Source of the DNA: WAOL01 sp964399035
GTDB taxonomy: Archaea; Thermoproteota; Thermoprotei_A; Sulfolobales; NBVN01
Direction: 5' to 3'
Length of the DNA: 24,489 bases
Assembly: GCA_964399035.1 (NCBI GenBank)
Contig: CAYNPH010000103.1
Span: 1 to 24,489 of the forward strand
Part shown: positions 15,676-23,905 of the stretch, piece after piece
Numbering within the stretch: position 1 is the stretch's first letter
How the letters are laid out: the number at the start of each line of letters is the position of its first letter
The notes under the pieces: generated by a model
Told to the model about the DNA's origin: nothing
Databases searched by the model: none
What the model saw: the letters and a program-made list of their open reading frames with translations, nothing else
Program-made: the position numbers and the translations under genes

Positions 15676-16872
15676 ATGAAGTACATGATCAGAGCCCGAA
15701 TAGAAGTAGATGGTATGGTCGAGAAATCAGACATAATTGGGGCCATATTTGGGCAGACAGAGGGTCTCTTCGGACCCGACTTCGACCTAAGAGAGCTACA
15801 GGACAAAGGCAGGATAGGGAGGATATCGGTGGATATCAAACACCAAGGTGGAAAAACCTTTGGAGAAATACTGATACCCTCTAACCTAGACAAGGCAGAG
15901 ACAGCGTTGGTCGCGGCAATGCTGGAAATGGTCGATAAGGTCGGCCCATTCAACGCACGGATACGGGTAGTGGACATAGTAGATCTGAGGTACGAGAAAA
16001 TCAAGAAGATTACTGAGCGTGCTAAGGAGATCCTAGAGAAGTGGTTCCGTGAGAAGACAGTCGATGTGCGTGAAGTGTTAAATGAAATAGAGAGTTCTGT
16101 GAAGGCCGGGGGCATCATAAAGTACGGGCCGGAAGGACTTGTGGCGGGGCCAGAAGTAGATAGGTCAGACACGCTAATAATAGTGGAGGGAAGGGCTGAC
16201 GTAATCAACCTGCTTAAGTACGGGTACAAGAACGCGATCGCCATCGAAGGTGCTAAAGGGAAAATCCCCGACACAGTAATTAAGTTGTCAAGAAAGAAGA
16301 GGACCATAGCATTTCTAGACGGTGATCATGCCGGGGATCTCATACTCAAAGAACTCCTACGGGTCGCTAAGGTAGACTACATAGCTAGGGCACCGCCGGG
16401 AAGGGAGGTCGAGGATCTAACTGGTAAGGAAATAGCGAAGGCCTTGAAGAATGCTGTTCCCGTGCAGACGTACCTACAGCAAATGCAGGCCGCAAAGAAA
16501 GCACAGGAAGTAAGTAAGGCAGTAACGCTTCCGGAGGCCGCCATCACGCCGAAACCTGAAGTGATGGAGACCTTCCAGATACCTGCTCAGGTGCTGAAGG
16601 ACATAGAGTCGCTACGTGGGACTCTCGAGGCAATAGTGTATAACGATAAGTGGGAACCTCTGGAAAGGATACCGGTTAAGGACATAGTTGACTACCTAGT
16701 TACGACGGACAAGAATGTCTACGCGGTCGTTATGGATGGGATAGTCACTCAGAGAGTTGCGGACGCCTGCTCCGTTAAGGGTGTGAAGGTTATAATAGGG
16801 GCTAGGGTCGCAACGATAACTAAGAAACCAGCCGGCACGGTAATATTGACGTTTGATGACCTGACGAAGTAA
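15676..16872 (+). CDS. dnaG: Archaeal DnaG-type primase (TOPRIM domain)
   Basis: The 398-residue protein is the archaeal form of DnaG, lacking the bacterial zinc-binding and helicase-binding domains. The TOPRIM domain (about 165-255) has the catalytic Glu in IIVEGRADV (E171) and the metal-binding FLDGDHAGD (D215, D217). The N-terminal region (1-120) with GQTEGLFG (26-33) is typical of archaeal members. In Sulfolobus the orthologue makes RNA primers in vitro and is also a stable part of the RNA exosome, where it helps bind adenine-rich RNA, so it may act in RNA turnover, replication or both. The start has a strong ribosome binding site. It converges with polB, 19 bp apart. Length and motifs are complete. 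Confidence 0.94.
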   Translation: MKYMIRARIEVDGMVEKSDIIGAIFGQTEGLFGPDFDLRELQDKGRIGRISVDIKHQGGKTFGEILIPSNLDKAETALVAAMLEMVDKVGPFNARIRVVDIVDLRYEKIKKITERAKEILEKWFREKTVDVREVLNEIESSVKAGGIIKYGPEGLVAGPEVDRSDTLIIVEGRADVINLLKYGYKNAIAIEGAKGKIPDTVIKLSRKKRTIAFLDGDHAGDLILKELLRVAKVDYIARAPPGREVEDLTGKEIAKALKNAVPVQTYLQQMQAAKKAQEVSKAVTLPEAAITPKPEVMETFQIPAQVLKDIESLRGTLEAIVYNDKWEPLERIPVKDIVDYLVTTDKNVYAVVMDGIVTQRVADACSVKGVKVIIGARVATITKKPAGTVILTFDDLTK

Positions 16873-16891
16873 TTGTGGTTTTTGGCTGTGG

Positions 16892-19276
16892 CTATTTCTT
16901 CATGAAATCCATTAGTGTTCTCATGCCCTTACCCGCAACCTCAAGCTGCTTTTCAGTCACTCCGAAATACGATAGTATTCTCAGTGCAGCAGGAAGTATC
17001 TGGTGTTTTACGTAGTACTCCACATCAACGTCACTGGGCTTAACCATCATGTATGGATAGGCTCTCGACGATATGTTTCCACTACCCTTAACTACCACGT
17101 ACCCTACCTTACTCCCAACATCAACCTTAATCCCCATCTTCTGAAGCCTTCTTGCCGCGGCAACGTGTGGCGCGTCAACAGAATACTCCTCAAGCCTCCT
17201 AGTGATTGACTTCCATATTATTAGCTTCTCTATAGGTATCTTCCCCGACCTTAACTCCTTTATTACCTTCCTCACATACTCTATGGCGTCCTTCGTCCCT
17301 CCAGTTGATAGGACTATCTTAGCCACCTCCTCCTGGACTTCCTTCGCTATGTCAGTCCAGTCACCGCGGACGGCCTCGAACCCGACTATGTCTATTCTGC
17401 CGTCCTCCGTGAGGCCTACGTACCTCTTCTTGGCCTCTGTAAAGAATACCCTCCTATATACCTTATCGATCTTTATTTCTAAGCCGAGCTCCTCCTCAAT
17501 ACGCCTTATGAACTCCTCAACCTTAGACTTATCGTAACTCACGAAGAGCGAGTCAGTGTCTCCGTAGATCACTTTAAGTCCTAACGACTTAGCTATCCTT
17601 ATTGCTTGCATAATCGTTGCCCTTCCTAAGGCAGTCACGGCCTCAGCCCCCTCCCGGAAGTACCACCTAGCACCGACCCATCCCATGTATCCGTATGACG
17701 CGTTAGCAAGCACCTTCAGCGCTTTTTGCCTCTCGTTAAGTAGCCTGTACTCTGGTGAATCAGGCGGGTATGCCTTCATTTCCTCCTTGACCTTCTTGCG
17801 CAAGGTTAGCAGCGTTTGAAGGACGCTCTTGAAGAATCCGGGTGGTTCCTTCCTGAACTTGTATCCAAGGTCTGGTATGATATGACATTCATCTTCGCTG
17901 CATTCGCCCGTCACGAACGTGTCGGGCCCGATGTTGTACTTAATCATTAAGTTGGGATACATTGACGAGAAATCGAGGACAGCCACGTTCTCATGTACAC
18001 CCTTAATCGGCTCGAGCACGATGGCGCCCTTATACGACTCGTAAGGTCTCTCAACCCTGTTGGGGACGAGTTCCTTCGACTTATATGCGGCCCTGATCAA
18101 GTACCACTCAAGTCTAAATCCCACCGAGGCCGCACCAACCTGATCTAGGGGCAAGCCAGTGAGGCTTGAGAGTTGCATGGCGAATGGTAAGAACTTGTCG
18201 GCGAGACCCATAGTCGATACCACGTCATCTCGTGCGTACTTGAGGAGGGTTTCCCTCTTCTTAGGATCGTCCCAGTACCTATAGATCTCATACCAAGGCA
18301 CGTGAGCTCTTTCATCCTTCTTCATAACCCCTAAGTAATCAGCAACCTCATCAAGTGACTTTATCTTAACCTCATAAAGTTCCTCGGCAAAGTCGTAGAG
18401 ATCAACATTAAGTCTGCCGGGAACGGAGATGTGACCGTATGCGGACGTTCTCGGGGGCGCGTTCTTAACTCTCCCTACATCAAGCTTCACGCCCAGGATC
18501 TTCGAGCGTTCAAGCAGGTAGGGCCAGTCAAATCCGTTAGTGTTGTAACCAACGATAATGTCCGGATCGTATGTTAGCACGTAATCCCTGAACTGCTTAA
18601 GGAGTTCGTGATCCCCTTTAGGTCCTTCGGAGGCAGTCAGTAGCTTAACCTCGCCTTCAGAGTTCATGAGTGAAACTATTATTACGGGATCCTTATCACT
18701 TCTAGGAGCACCGGCTGGGTTGTAAACCTCAGTGTCGAAGGCAAGTATCTTGAGTTGAGGTGGGAACTTCCTCTCCGGTAACGGCTTGTATACCGGGTTA
18801 CTCACTCTGTAAACCTCTTTCACTCTGTATTTCTCATCCTTGAATGGACCCTCAGCCTCAACCTCGTACCATGTACAGGGGGAAAGATCCTTATCAATAA
18901 TATACCTCATGGCAAATCTGATGTCCGCCTCCAAAACCTCCCTCACGCCCTTTAAGCTCTTAACCTCCTCTCTGTAAGTTCGGACATACTCAGGAATCTG
19001 AGTAGTTATCTTTAAGGCCTTAACTGGCTTACCGTAGTACTTTCTGCCAACCACCTCCACGCTAATTATGGGTGAGGCAGCCCGGCTGAGGGACTTAACC
19101 CTCTCAGCAATCTCCTCGGCGTTAGCACTGTCCTCAAGTAAAGCATAGAAATACGGTCTGAAGGAATCATCCTTGATCAGTATTGGTATGCCGTCATCCT
19201 TGATTGCCCAAATAAGCACTACAGGCGTTTTCCCTATGACCTCATAGCTTGTATCTAGAAGGTAGAATCTAAGCAT
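16892..19276 (-). CDS. polB: Family B DNA polymerase with 3'-5' exonuclease
   Basis: This 794-residue replicative-type polymerase has an N-terminal domain, an exonuclease domain with DTE (181-183), GYNTNGFD (243-250) and YARDD (347-351), and a polymerase domain with DFSSMYP (435-441, metal ligand D435), KVLANASYGYMGW (521-533) and YGDTDS (571-576, D573/D575). Proofreading and polymerase residues are intact. Length and motifs fit the Thermococcus/PolB3 group more than crenarchaeal PolB1 or PolB2. The uracil-pocket segment corresponding to DIPFAKRYLIDKGL in Pyrococcus reads DIRFAMRYIIDKDL here. The C-terminus (MRTLMDFMKK) resembles a degenerate PCNA-interacting peptide with Met in place of Gln. 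The ATG at 19276 has GGAG close upstream. It is convergent with dnaG. No intein is present. Confidence 0.94.
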   Translation of the reverse strand: MLRFYLLDTSYEVIGKTPVVLIWAIKDDGIPILIKDDSFRPYFYALLEDSANAEEIAERVKSLSRAASPIISVEVVGRKYYGKPVKALKITTQIPEYVRTYREEVKSLKGVREVLEADIRFAMRYIIDKDLSPCTWYEVEAEGPFKDEKYRVKEVYRVSNPVYKPLPERKFPPQLKILAFDTEVYNPAGAPRSDKDPVIIVSLMNSEGEVKLLTASEGPKGDHELLKQFRDYVLTYDPDIIVGYNTNGFDWPYLLERSKILGVKLDVGRVKNAPPRTSAYGHISVPGRLNVDLYDFAEELYEVKIKSLDEVADYLGVMKKDERAHVPWYEIYRYWDDPKKRETLLKYARDDVVSTMGLADKFLPFAMQLSSLTGLPLDQVGAASVGFRLEWYLIRAAYKSKELVPNRVERPYESYKGAIVLEPIKGVHENVAVLDFSSMYPNLMIKYNIGPDTFVTGECSEDECHIIPDLGYKFRKEPPGFFKSVLQTLLTLRKKVKEEMKAYPPDSPEYRLLNERQKALKVLANASYGYMGWVGARWYFREGAEAVTALGRATIMQAIRIAKSLGLKVIYGDTDSLFVSYDKSKVEEFIRRIEEELGLEIKIDKVYRRVFFTEAKKRYVGLTEDGRIDIVGFEAVRGDWTDIAKEVQEEVAKIVLSTGGTKDAIEYVRKVIKELRSGKIPIEKLIIWKSITRRLEEYSVDAPHVAAARRLQKMGIKVDVGSKVGYVVVKGSGNISSRAYPYMMVKPSDVDVEYYVKHQILPAALRILSYFGVTEKQLEVAGKGMRTLMDFMKK

Positions 19277-19335
19277 AATCTCCGCACCAAGTATACACTA
19301 CTTAATGCGAGTAATAAACAGAAACAACATAGTTA

Positions 19336-19378
19336 GCAATGCGTTATTATTGCGGCAACCCCAACCGCGTGAGGAAAA
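19336..19378 (-). terminator. Hairpins and T-tract after the secreted glucodextranase-type gene
   Basis: Reading leftwards past the stop at 19385, a short T-tract (TCCTTTTCC, about 19374-19382) is followed by two small potential hairpins: GCGG/CCGC with a 9-base loop (19352-19368) and GCAAT/ATTGC with an 8-base loop (19336-19353), which overlap by two bases. The region ends this transcription unit and also lies upstream of polB. The call rests on composition. Confidence 0.3.
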
Positions 19379-19384
19379 GGACAC

Positions 19385-20431
19385 TCACTTTCTACTCCTC
19401 TCCAGTAGCACGGCAAGCACGATAGCAAGTAGGATGACTAGCCCCATTAATCCCCACGTCATTGAGCCGTAGTACTCGTGTAGCTTAGTGACGGTCGTCG
19501 TTACGGTGCTGTACTCATAATGCGTTACTGTCGTGGACAGGGTTTTCGTTACCGTTAATGTAGCGGTCTTCACGGGCTGAGGCAGTACGTAGCTCTGGGC
19601 GTACGGCACTGCCGCAACTACCGCAGGAGATCCGCTCGGGATGTCATACGATTTAAGCATCAAGTACTGCGCGGACGCGTTAGGGGCTAGCAAGTCCATG
19701 ACTTTCGGTGCTACCCCCGCACCCAGCATTAGCGGACTAACACCGCCGACGACGTCCTTACCTGGCGTCGTGCTTAGGCGCATGACGCCGAAAGGTTCCT
19801 TAGGGTCGAAAGGCGTTACTGCGATGAAGTACCTCCAGTACTTCATGTTGTCACTCCAGCTCTTCACATACTTCATCGGGATGTTAATCACTATTGAGTT
19901 ACCTTCTACGCTAATGTTAGCGCCTTCGGGATCCTTAACCACGGTGCCGTTAGCGTAAATGAGCACCATCGCGGCGTTCCATGGAGATGCGTACGCCGGG
20001 GCTATTACGGCGAACTGCCACGCGTCGGGTCCCCTAACAACGACGTTGAGTCCATACGTGTTTATGCTTCCCGGCACGCCGTCCTTAGCATGAACATATA
20101 TTTGGATCTCCTGAAGGCTGAAACCAGTGTTAAAGTTCCTTGGGTTACCACCTATCTTAGATAAGTTAACCACGAACTGAATGCCGTATCCCCTGTTAAA
20201 CCTAGCTGTGAAGCCCGTGAGGTCGAGCACACCTTTCTGGAATTCACTAGCTTCAGGGTAAACGTAGCTCCCCACGCCCTTATCATCGCCCGCGGGATCC
20301 TTCAAGGATGTTACGGTCTCCCACCTCCACTGAGTTGCGTGCGTTTGAAGCGACACTGCAAATACTGCTGCGAGGATCGCGATCATAAGGGTAACAGCTA
20401 CTATTCTATACACGGTACTTACTCCTTTCAT
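19385..20431 (-). CDS. Secreted, membrane-anchored protein with glucodextranase C-terminal-type (DOMON-like) domain
   Basis: The 348-residue protein has a signal peptide (1 to about 32), a beta-rich domain starting with SLKDPAGDDKGVGSYVYP (42-59), a Thr-rich stalk (about 289-323, many TVT/TTV repeats) and a C-terminal membrane helix followed by RSRK (326-348). The DPAGDD...Y.YP opening is the signature of the glucodextranase C-terminal domain family, usually attached to secreted amylases, pullulanases and S-layer-bound proteins and thought to bind carbohydrate or the cell envelope. Here there is no enzyme domain, so a surface binding or anchoring role is inferred. The ATG at 20431 has GAGGGTGA (20438-20445) 6 nt upstream, and a TATA-like GCTTTATAC lies at 20464-20472. 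It is divergent from the amidohydrolase gene. Confidence 0.8.
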   Translation of the reverse strand: MKGVSTVYRIVAVTLMIAILAAVFAVSLQTHATQWRWETVTSLKDPAGDDKGVGSYVYPEASEFQKGVLDLTGFTARFNRGYGIQFVVNLSKIGGNPRNFNTGFSLQEIQIYVHAKDGVPGSINTYGLNVVVRGPDAWQFAVIAPAYASPWNAAMVLIYANGTVVKDPEGANISVEGNSIVINIPMKYVKSWSDNMKYWRYFIAVTPFDPKEPFGVMRLSTTPGKDVVGGVSPLMLGAGVAPKVMDLLAPNASAQYLMLKSYDIPSGSPAVVAAVPYAQSYVLPQPVKTATLTVTKTLSTTVTHYEYSTVTTTVTKLHEYYGSMTWGLMGLVILLAIVLAVLLERSRK

Positions 20432-20463
20432 TGCGGGTCACCCTCTTTGTGAGTGCGGGTACC

Positions 20464-20472
20464 GTATAAAGC
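20464..20472 (-). promoter_or_regulatory. TATA-like element of the secreted protein gene
   Basis: GCTTTATAC on the minus strand is centred about 37 bp before the ATG at 20431, giving a short leader that holds the GAGGGTGA ribosome binding site. A second candidate, GCTTATATC, lies further upstream at about 20485-20493. Confidence 0.45.
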
Positions 20473-20559
20473 TTTAACTATGTAGATATAAGCCTCTATT
20501 GGCATAGGCATAACTCCTCTTTAAGGATTAGTAGCAATGCTTGTGAGGGCTGACAGCGA

Positions 20560-22065
20560 ATGTATGCGCTGGTTAACGCACGGCCTTGGGGTGTCGAAGC
20601 TGATACCATAGTAATTAATTCCAGTGGCATAATAGAGAAGGTTGGATGGGAGCATTCACTAACATCCATGCTCGCTGGCGTTAAGAGGGTTGATGTTGGT
20701 GGGGCAACGGTACTGCCGGCCCTTCATGAGTCCCATGCACATGTATTTGTCGAGGGTAAGTGCGGGATTGACCTTAGAGGAATTCGTAGTGTAGGTGAGT
20801 TGCGTAATAGAATAGCATCGTTCATCGCTAGGCACCACCCACCTTACGTAGTGGGTAGGGGTTGGGATCACGAGTCCTTCGTAGAGCGTAGGATGCCTAG
20901 GGCCGAGGACCTAGATCAGGCAGCGGGGCCCGTGCCCACGCTAATCATACGTGTCTGTGGGCATGTTGCGGTAGCTAACACGGCCCTTCTAAAATTAGCT
21001 CATTCCTCTAACATACTCGACAAGCTACGTGATTACCTGGAATTCGAGGATGGTAGGCCCACGGGCGTGGTTGTCGAGGACGGTGTTTCGATGCTTAGGA
21101 ATCTACTGCCTAGGCCTTCCCGTGAGGAAGCTGTGGAGGAAGTGATCGGGCTTCTGAGAACGTACAGGGACTACGGTGTACTATACCTAAACTTCATGAG
21201 CGTAACTAGCGAAACATTAACCATGCTGAAGGAAGCTATCCAGCATGTTGAGGGAGTCAACGTAGCTACTTATGTGGGCCTTGAAGACGCTAGGCGTCAC
21301 CCTACCTTGCAGGAAGATGAGTTAGTGGTGGGGGTAAAGGTATTCGCGGACGGCTCGCTCGGTGGGAGGACCGCTTACCTAAGGGAGAAGTACAGTGACT
21401 TTGACACTAAGGGCAAGTTGCTGATGAGTTCTAGGTTACTTGAGGAGGTGTGGAGACTTTCACGCGGCATGGGACTGAAGCTGGCGATCCATGCGATTGG
21501 TGACGGTGCGCTTGAGGAGGTCATCAAGTTCGCCAAGCGAGTTAAACCCGGAAGAACTGTGAGGGTTGAGCACGCCTCCCTTACGCCGCCTGACATAGTT
21601 GGGGGTCTCTCAAACACTGTTAAGGACGTTGTGGTTCAGCCGCATTTCCTAGTCGGTGATTGGTGGGCGGAGAGTCGGTTAGGTAGTAGGGTAAGGTGGT
21701 TGTATGCCTTCAAGACACTCACTGACTCAGGATTAACTCTCTACGGGAGTAGCGACTACCCCGTAGAGCCCCTAAACCCGTACCTAGGTATTTCGTGTGC
21801 TTGCACCCGAGGAATGCTACAGTACGTCACGCGCATGGAGGCCCTGAACCTAGAGGACGCTGTGCGCATGTACCTGCATGACCCCTCCTTTGGCGATACC
21901 TCCATACGTATCGGTTGTAGAGCTAATTTAGTGGTCCTGAACCATGACTTAAGTAGTATAGCCCCTTACGACGTAGCGGCTGCCCGCCCGAAACTAGTGG
22001 TGGCGTCGGGCCGGATGATTAAGGTACGAGATAATTTCCCCGGCAAGCTTCCTGGACTTCAGTAG
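20560..22065 (+). CDS. Amidohydrolase family 3 protein (YtcJ-like, COG1574)
   Basis: The 501-residue protein is a metal-dependent hydrolase of the Amidohydro_3 group. Motifs are ESHAH (57-61, metal ligands H59 and H61), VGRGWDHE (98-105), VKVFADGSLGGRTA (259-272, K260), IHAIGDGA (310-317, H311), VEHAS (336-340, H338) and SSDYPVEPLNP (397-407, D399). The usual D before SHxH is E here. Members hydrolyse C-N bonds of cyclic or N-acyl compounds, but substrates are known for few; none can be assigned. It has no signal peptide, so it is cytoplasmic. ATG at 20560; a TATA-like TCTTTAAGG at 20518-20526 would give a 12-nt leader. Its last 72 bp overlap the end of the opposite-strand FAD gene. Confidence 0.88.
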   Translation: MYALVNARPWGVEADTIVINSSGIIEKVGWEHSLTSMLAGVKRVDVGGATVLPALHESHAHVFVEGKCGIDLRGIRSVGELRNRIASFIARHHPPYVVGRGWDHESFVERRMPRAEDLDQAAGPVPTLIIRVCGHVAVANTALLKLAHSSNILDKLRDYLEFEDGRPTGVVVEDGVSMLRNLLPRPSREEAVEEVIGLLRTYRDYGVLYLNFMSVTSETLTMLKEAIQHVEGVNVATYVGLEDARRHPTLQEDELVVGVKVFADGSLGGRTAYLREKYSDFDTKGKLLMSSRLLEEVWRLSRGMGLKLAIHAIGDGALEEVIKFAKRVKPGRTVRVEHASLTPPDIVGGLSNTVKDVVVQPHFLVGDWWAESRLGSRVRWLYAFKTLTDSGLTLYGSSDYPVEPLNPYLGISCACTRGMLQYVTRMEALNLEDAVRMYLHDPSFGDTSIRIGCRANLVVLNHDLSSIAPYDVAAARPKLVVASGRMIKVRDNFPGKLPGLQ

Positions 22066-23358
22066 GACGGCATCCATGTTAAGGTATTCCCAAGACCCGA
22101 AACGACCGTGTGGGAATATTCCTGCCTCTCTAAGTAGTGGGAGGATTTCAGCTAACACACTCCCGCGCCTATTATCATATAGCACATATGCATCCCTCCA
22201 GAACCATGTCTCAATGACTTCAACATTGCTGAGCTTCAGAAGCCCGACGCTCTCTAGCCCTTCTAGGACCTCTCGCTCGACCCGCGTTCTAGGCGGCGCG
22301 GAGCCTTCCTTGAACGATACCTCAGCTATTAGTGCCGCCCCACTTGCAGGTGCGTTAGCTGGTGAGTAGTTACTTAGTATCCCTACCCTATGAAATGGAA
22401 CGCTGGGGTCGGGGAAGTATATCCAGTGATAGGGCGGCGTAGGCCCCCTAACACCTACGCCAATCACCGCGAGGGACACGGTCTTTAACTCGTTAAGGTG
22501 TGCCGCCCTCTCATGAAGTATGGGTTCCAGTATCTTGCGTGACCTGTTTAGCGGGGCCGTATACACCACGCACTCGCACCTAACTGTAAATCCCTCTGAA
22601 CTCACCTCAATTAGGTCGTTGCGCGGTAAGTGCTCTACAGAGGTTACTGGTGAGTTAACTCTTACCGTAACGCCGTTCACTCTAAGCAACCGAGCCAGTG
22701 ACTTTGCTAAGACCTCTATGCCGCCCTCGCGTGGGTAGCAGAAGTTTAACTGGTGTTTGTACCCCTCCACGTCTAGCCCTACTGCGGCCTTAATGACGTC
22801 GTCCAGCGGAGGATTCGGCACGCGTCCCCCAACCCAGTCTAGGGAGATCTCATCTAGGTCTGTTTTCCAGATCTTCTTATTATACGGTATCAAGTACTTA
22901 GAGGCAATCGCTTCCCCGAACACGTACTTTATCCACTCAAGGAAGTTGCGCGGTTCCCTAGCTTCTCCTGTTAGCCTTGCGATATAAGCGTCCAGCACTC
23001 CCTTCAAGCACTCATACCTTTCCTCCGGCGGGAGATCCTTGAGGCCGTTCTCGAACGGGTACTTAACGAACCTGCCCCTGTAATATATTTTGGTGTTGCG
23101 TCTATGGTAGATCACATCACCATTAAGCAAGGCAGCCATTTCTGCCAGAACTTCAGGGTTCTTACTGAACATTATGTGTGAACCGCCGGTATCGAAAACG
23201 TATCCACTCACGTCCTCTGACTTAAGTAGCCCGCCGACCCGCTCACTTGCCTCGAGCACTAGCACATCCTTCAGTCCTAGCTCCAGCAGGTACTTAGCTA
23301 CGGATAGGCCCGCTAACCCACCCCCAACCACGCACACCTTGAAGTGCTCGTCACTCAT
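21994..23358 (-). CDS. FAD-dependent amine oxidase-fold protein (protoporphyrinogen oxidase/UDP-galactopyranose mutase-like)
   Basis: The 454-residue protein begins with an FAD-binding Rossmann motif VVGGGLAGLS (10-19) and VLEASERVGG (34-43), where E36 binds the ribose of FAD, followed by FDTGGSHIMF (about 55-64). These are shared by amine oxidases, protoporphyrinogen oxidase-like proteins (COG1232) and UDP-galactopyranose mutases. The stretch YPFENGLKDLPPEER and the absence of a signal peptide recall the mutase-like sugar-nucleotide group, but substrate residues cannot be checked by eye. It lies 3 bp after the PPC gene, so the two are co-transcribed. The C-terminal 24 codons overlap the antisense end of the amidohydrolase gene. 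The flavoprotein call is firm; the reaction is unknown. Confidence 0.85.
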   Translation of the reverse strand: MSDEHFKVCVVGGGLAGLSVAKYLLELGLKDVLVLEASERVGGLLKSEDVSGYVFDTGGSHIMFSKNPEVLAEMAALLNGDVIYHRRNTKIYYRGRFVKYPFENGLKDLPPEERYECLKGVLDAYIARLTGEAREPRNFLEWIKYVFGEAIASKYLIPYNKKIWKTDLDEISLDWVGGRVPNPPLDDVIKAAVGLDVEGYKHQLNFCYPREGGIEVLAKSLARLLRVNGVTVRVNSPVTSVEHLPRNDLIEVSSEGFTVRCECVVYTAPLNRSRKILEPILHERAAHLNELKTVSLAVIGVGVRGPTPPYHWIYFPDPSVPFHRVGILSNYSPANAPASGAALIAEVSFKEGSAPPRTRVEREVLEGLESVGLLKLSNVEVIETWFWRDAYVLYDNRRGSVLAEILPLLREAGIFPHGRFGSWEYLNMDAVLLKSRKLAGEIISYLNHPARRHH

Positions 23359-23361
23359 TGC

Positions 23362-23763
23362 TTACCGACCCTTGCGATGAGGGAACTCTGCTAATGCATC
23401 ATTGTCGGCTTCGTGAAGGAAGAGCTCAAGGAAAGGCCACGTCTCGGCCCTGACTAAATGTCCACACCACGTAAGACCGTGCTCCCTGCCCACGGTAACG
23501 TGTAGGTGTACCGAGACTTCACCGTCAGGTAATGTGACGTAGTTGCCTACGACCGGCGCAACCTCAACGAAGTAATTCGCAGAAGCCTCCATGCGCTTTA
23601 CGTCATACCCTCCCTCCCTGCGTAGCACGCCCACGTCAACCCACTTGAAGCCTCCCACACCGGTTATGGAGCCCTGCTTAAGTCCCAGTTCCTTTATTTT
23701 CCTCCGAAGGAATTCTATGGGGTCGACGCCACCCGGTACCTTAAGCGCTATCACCTTACCCAA
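23362..23763 (-). CDS. PPC/DUF296 domain protein
   Basis: The 133-residue protein is a single PPC (DUF296, PF03479) domain. The family core is visible in ITGVGGFKWVDVGV (33-46), SVHLHVTVGREHG (84-96) and CGHLVRAETWPFLELFL (100-116), with His at 86, 88, 95 and 102; in bacterial and archaeal trimeric members such His residues bind zinc. In plants the same domain is linked to AT-hook DNA-binding proteins, but archaeal single-domain forms have no proven role. It is the first gene of a pair with the FAD protein (3 bp apart). The start is TTG at 23763, with a GTG at residue 4 as the alternative; TTATTAATTAA about 39 bp upstream is a good TATA candidate. Confidence 0.85.
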   Translation of the reverse strand: MGKVIALKVPGGVDPIEFLRRKIKELGLKQGSITGVGGFKWVDVGVLRREGGYDVKRMEASANYFVEVAPVVGNYVTLPDGEVSVHLHVTVGREHGLTWCGHLVRAETWPFLELFLHEADNDALAEFPHRKGR

Positions 23764-23796
23764 GACGGTGGCACCACTAACCTAACTTGGAGAGCT

Positions 23797-23807
23797 TAAT
23801 TAATAAT
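23797..23807 (-). promoter_or_regulatory. TATA-like element for the PPC-FAD operon
   Basis: TTATTAATTAA on the minus strand is centred about 39 bp before the TTG at 23763, predicting a leader of about 13 nt. It lies in the 142-bp divergent region shared with the KaiC-like gene. Confidence 0.5.
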
Positions 23808-23867
23808 TCATTACGTATTATACGATGACCGCGTCTTGGGAGTCAGTGTTTTATTCTAGGTAGTTTA

Positions 23868-23902
23868 GTTTATATGGGAAGCGCTTTCTAGGAGGGTGGT
23901 GA
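23868..23902 (+). promoter_or_regulatory. TATA-like element and Shine-Dalgarno of the KaiC-like gene
   Basis: GTTTATATG at 23868-23876 is a clear TATA-like element, and AGGAGGGTGGTGA at 23890-23902 contains close matches to the archaeal Shine-Dalgarno GGAGGTGAT. It ends 3 nt before the ATT at 23906. With TATA spacing of about 26 bp, transcription could start inside the AGGAGG, so perhaps only the GGTGA part is in the mRNA. Confidence 0.55.
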
Positions 23903-23905
23903 GTC

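Noticed and set aside
15672..16307. 211-codon minus-strand frame antisense to dnaG
   Set aside because: Product is Ser-rich with no domain; dnaG on the other strand has intact motifs and a strong ribosome binding site.
23767..23775. GGTGGCACC palindrome upstream of the PPC gene as an operator
   Set aside because: Only 9 bp, and it lies in the predicted leader at the position of the ribosome binding site, so it is not distinguishable from chance.
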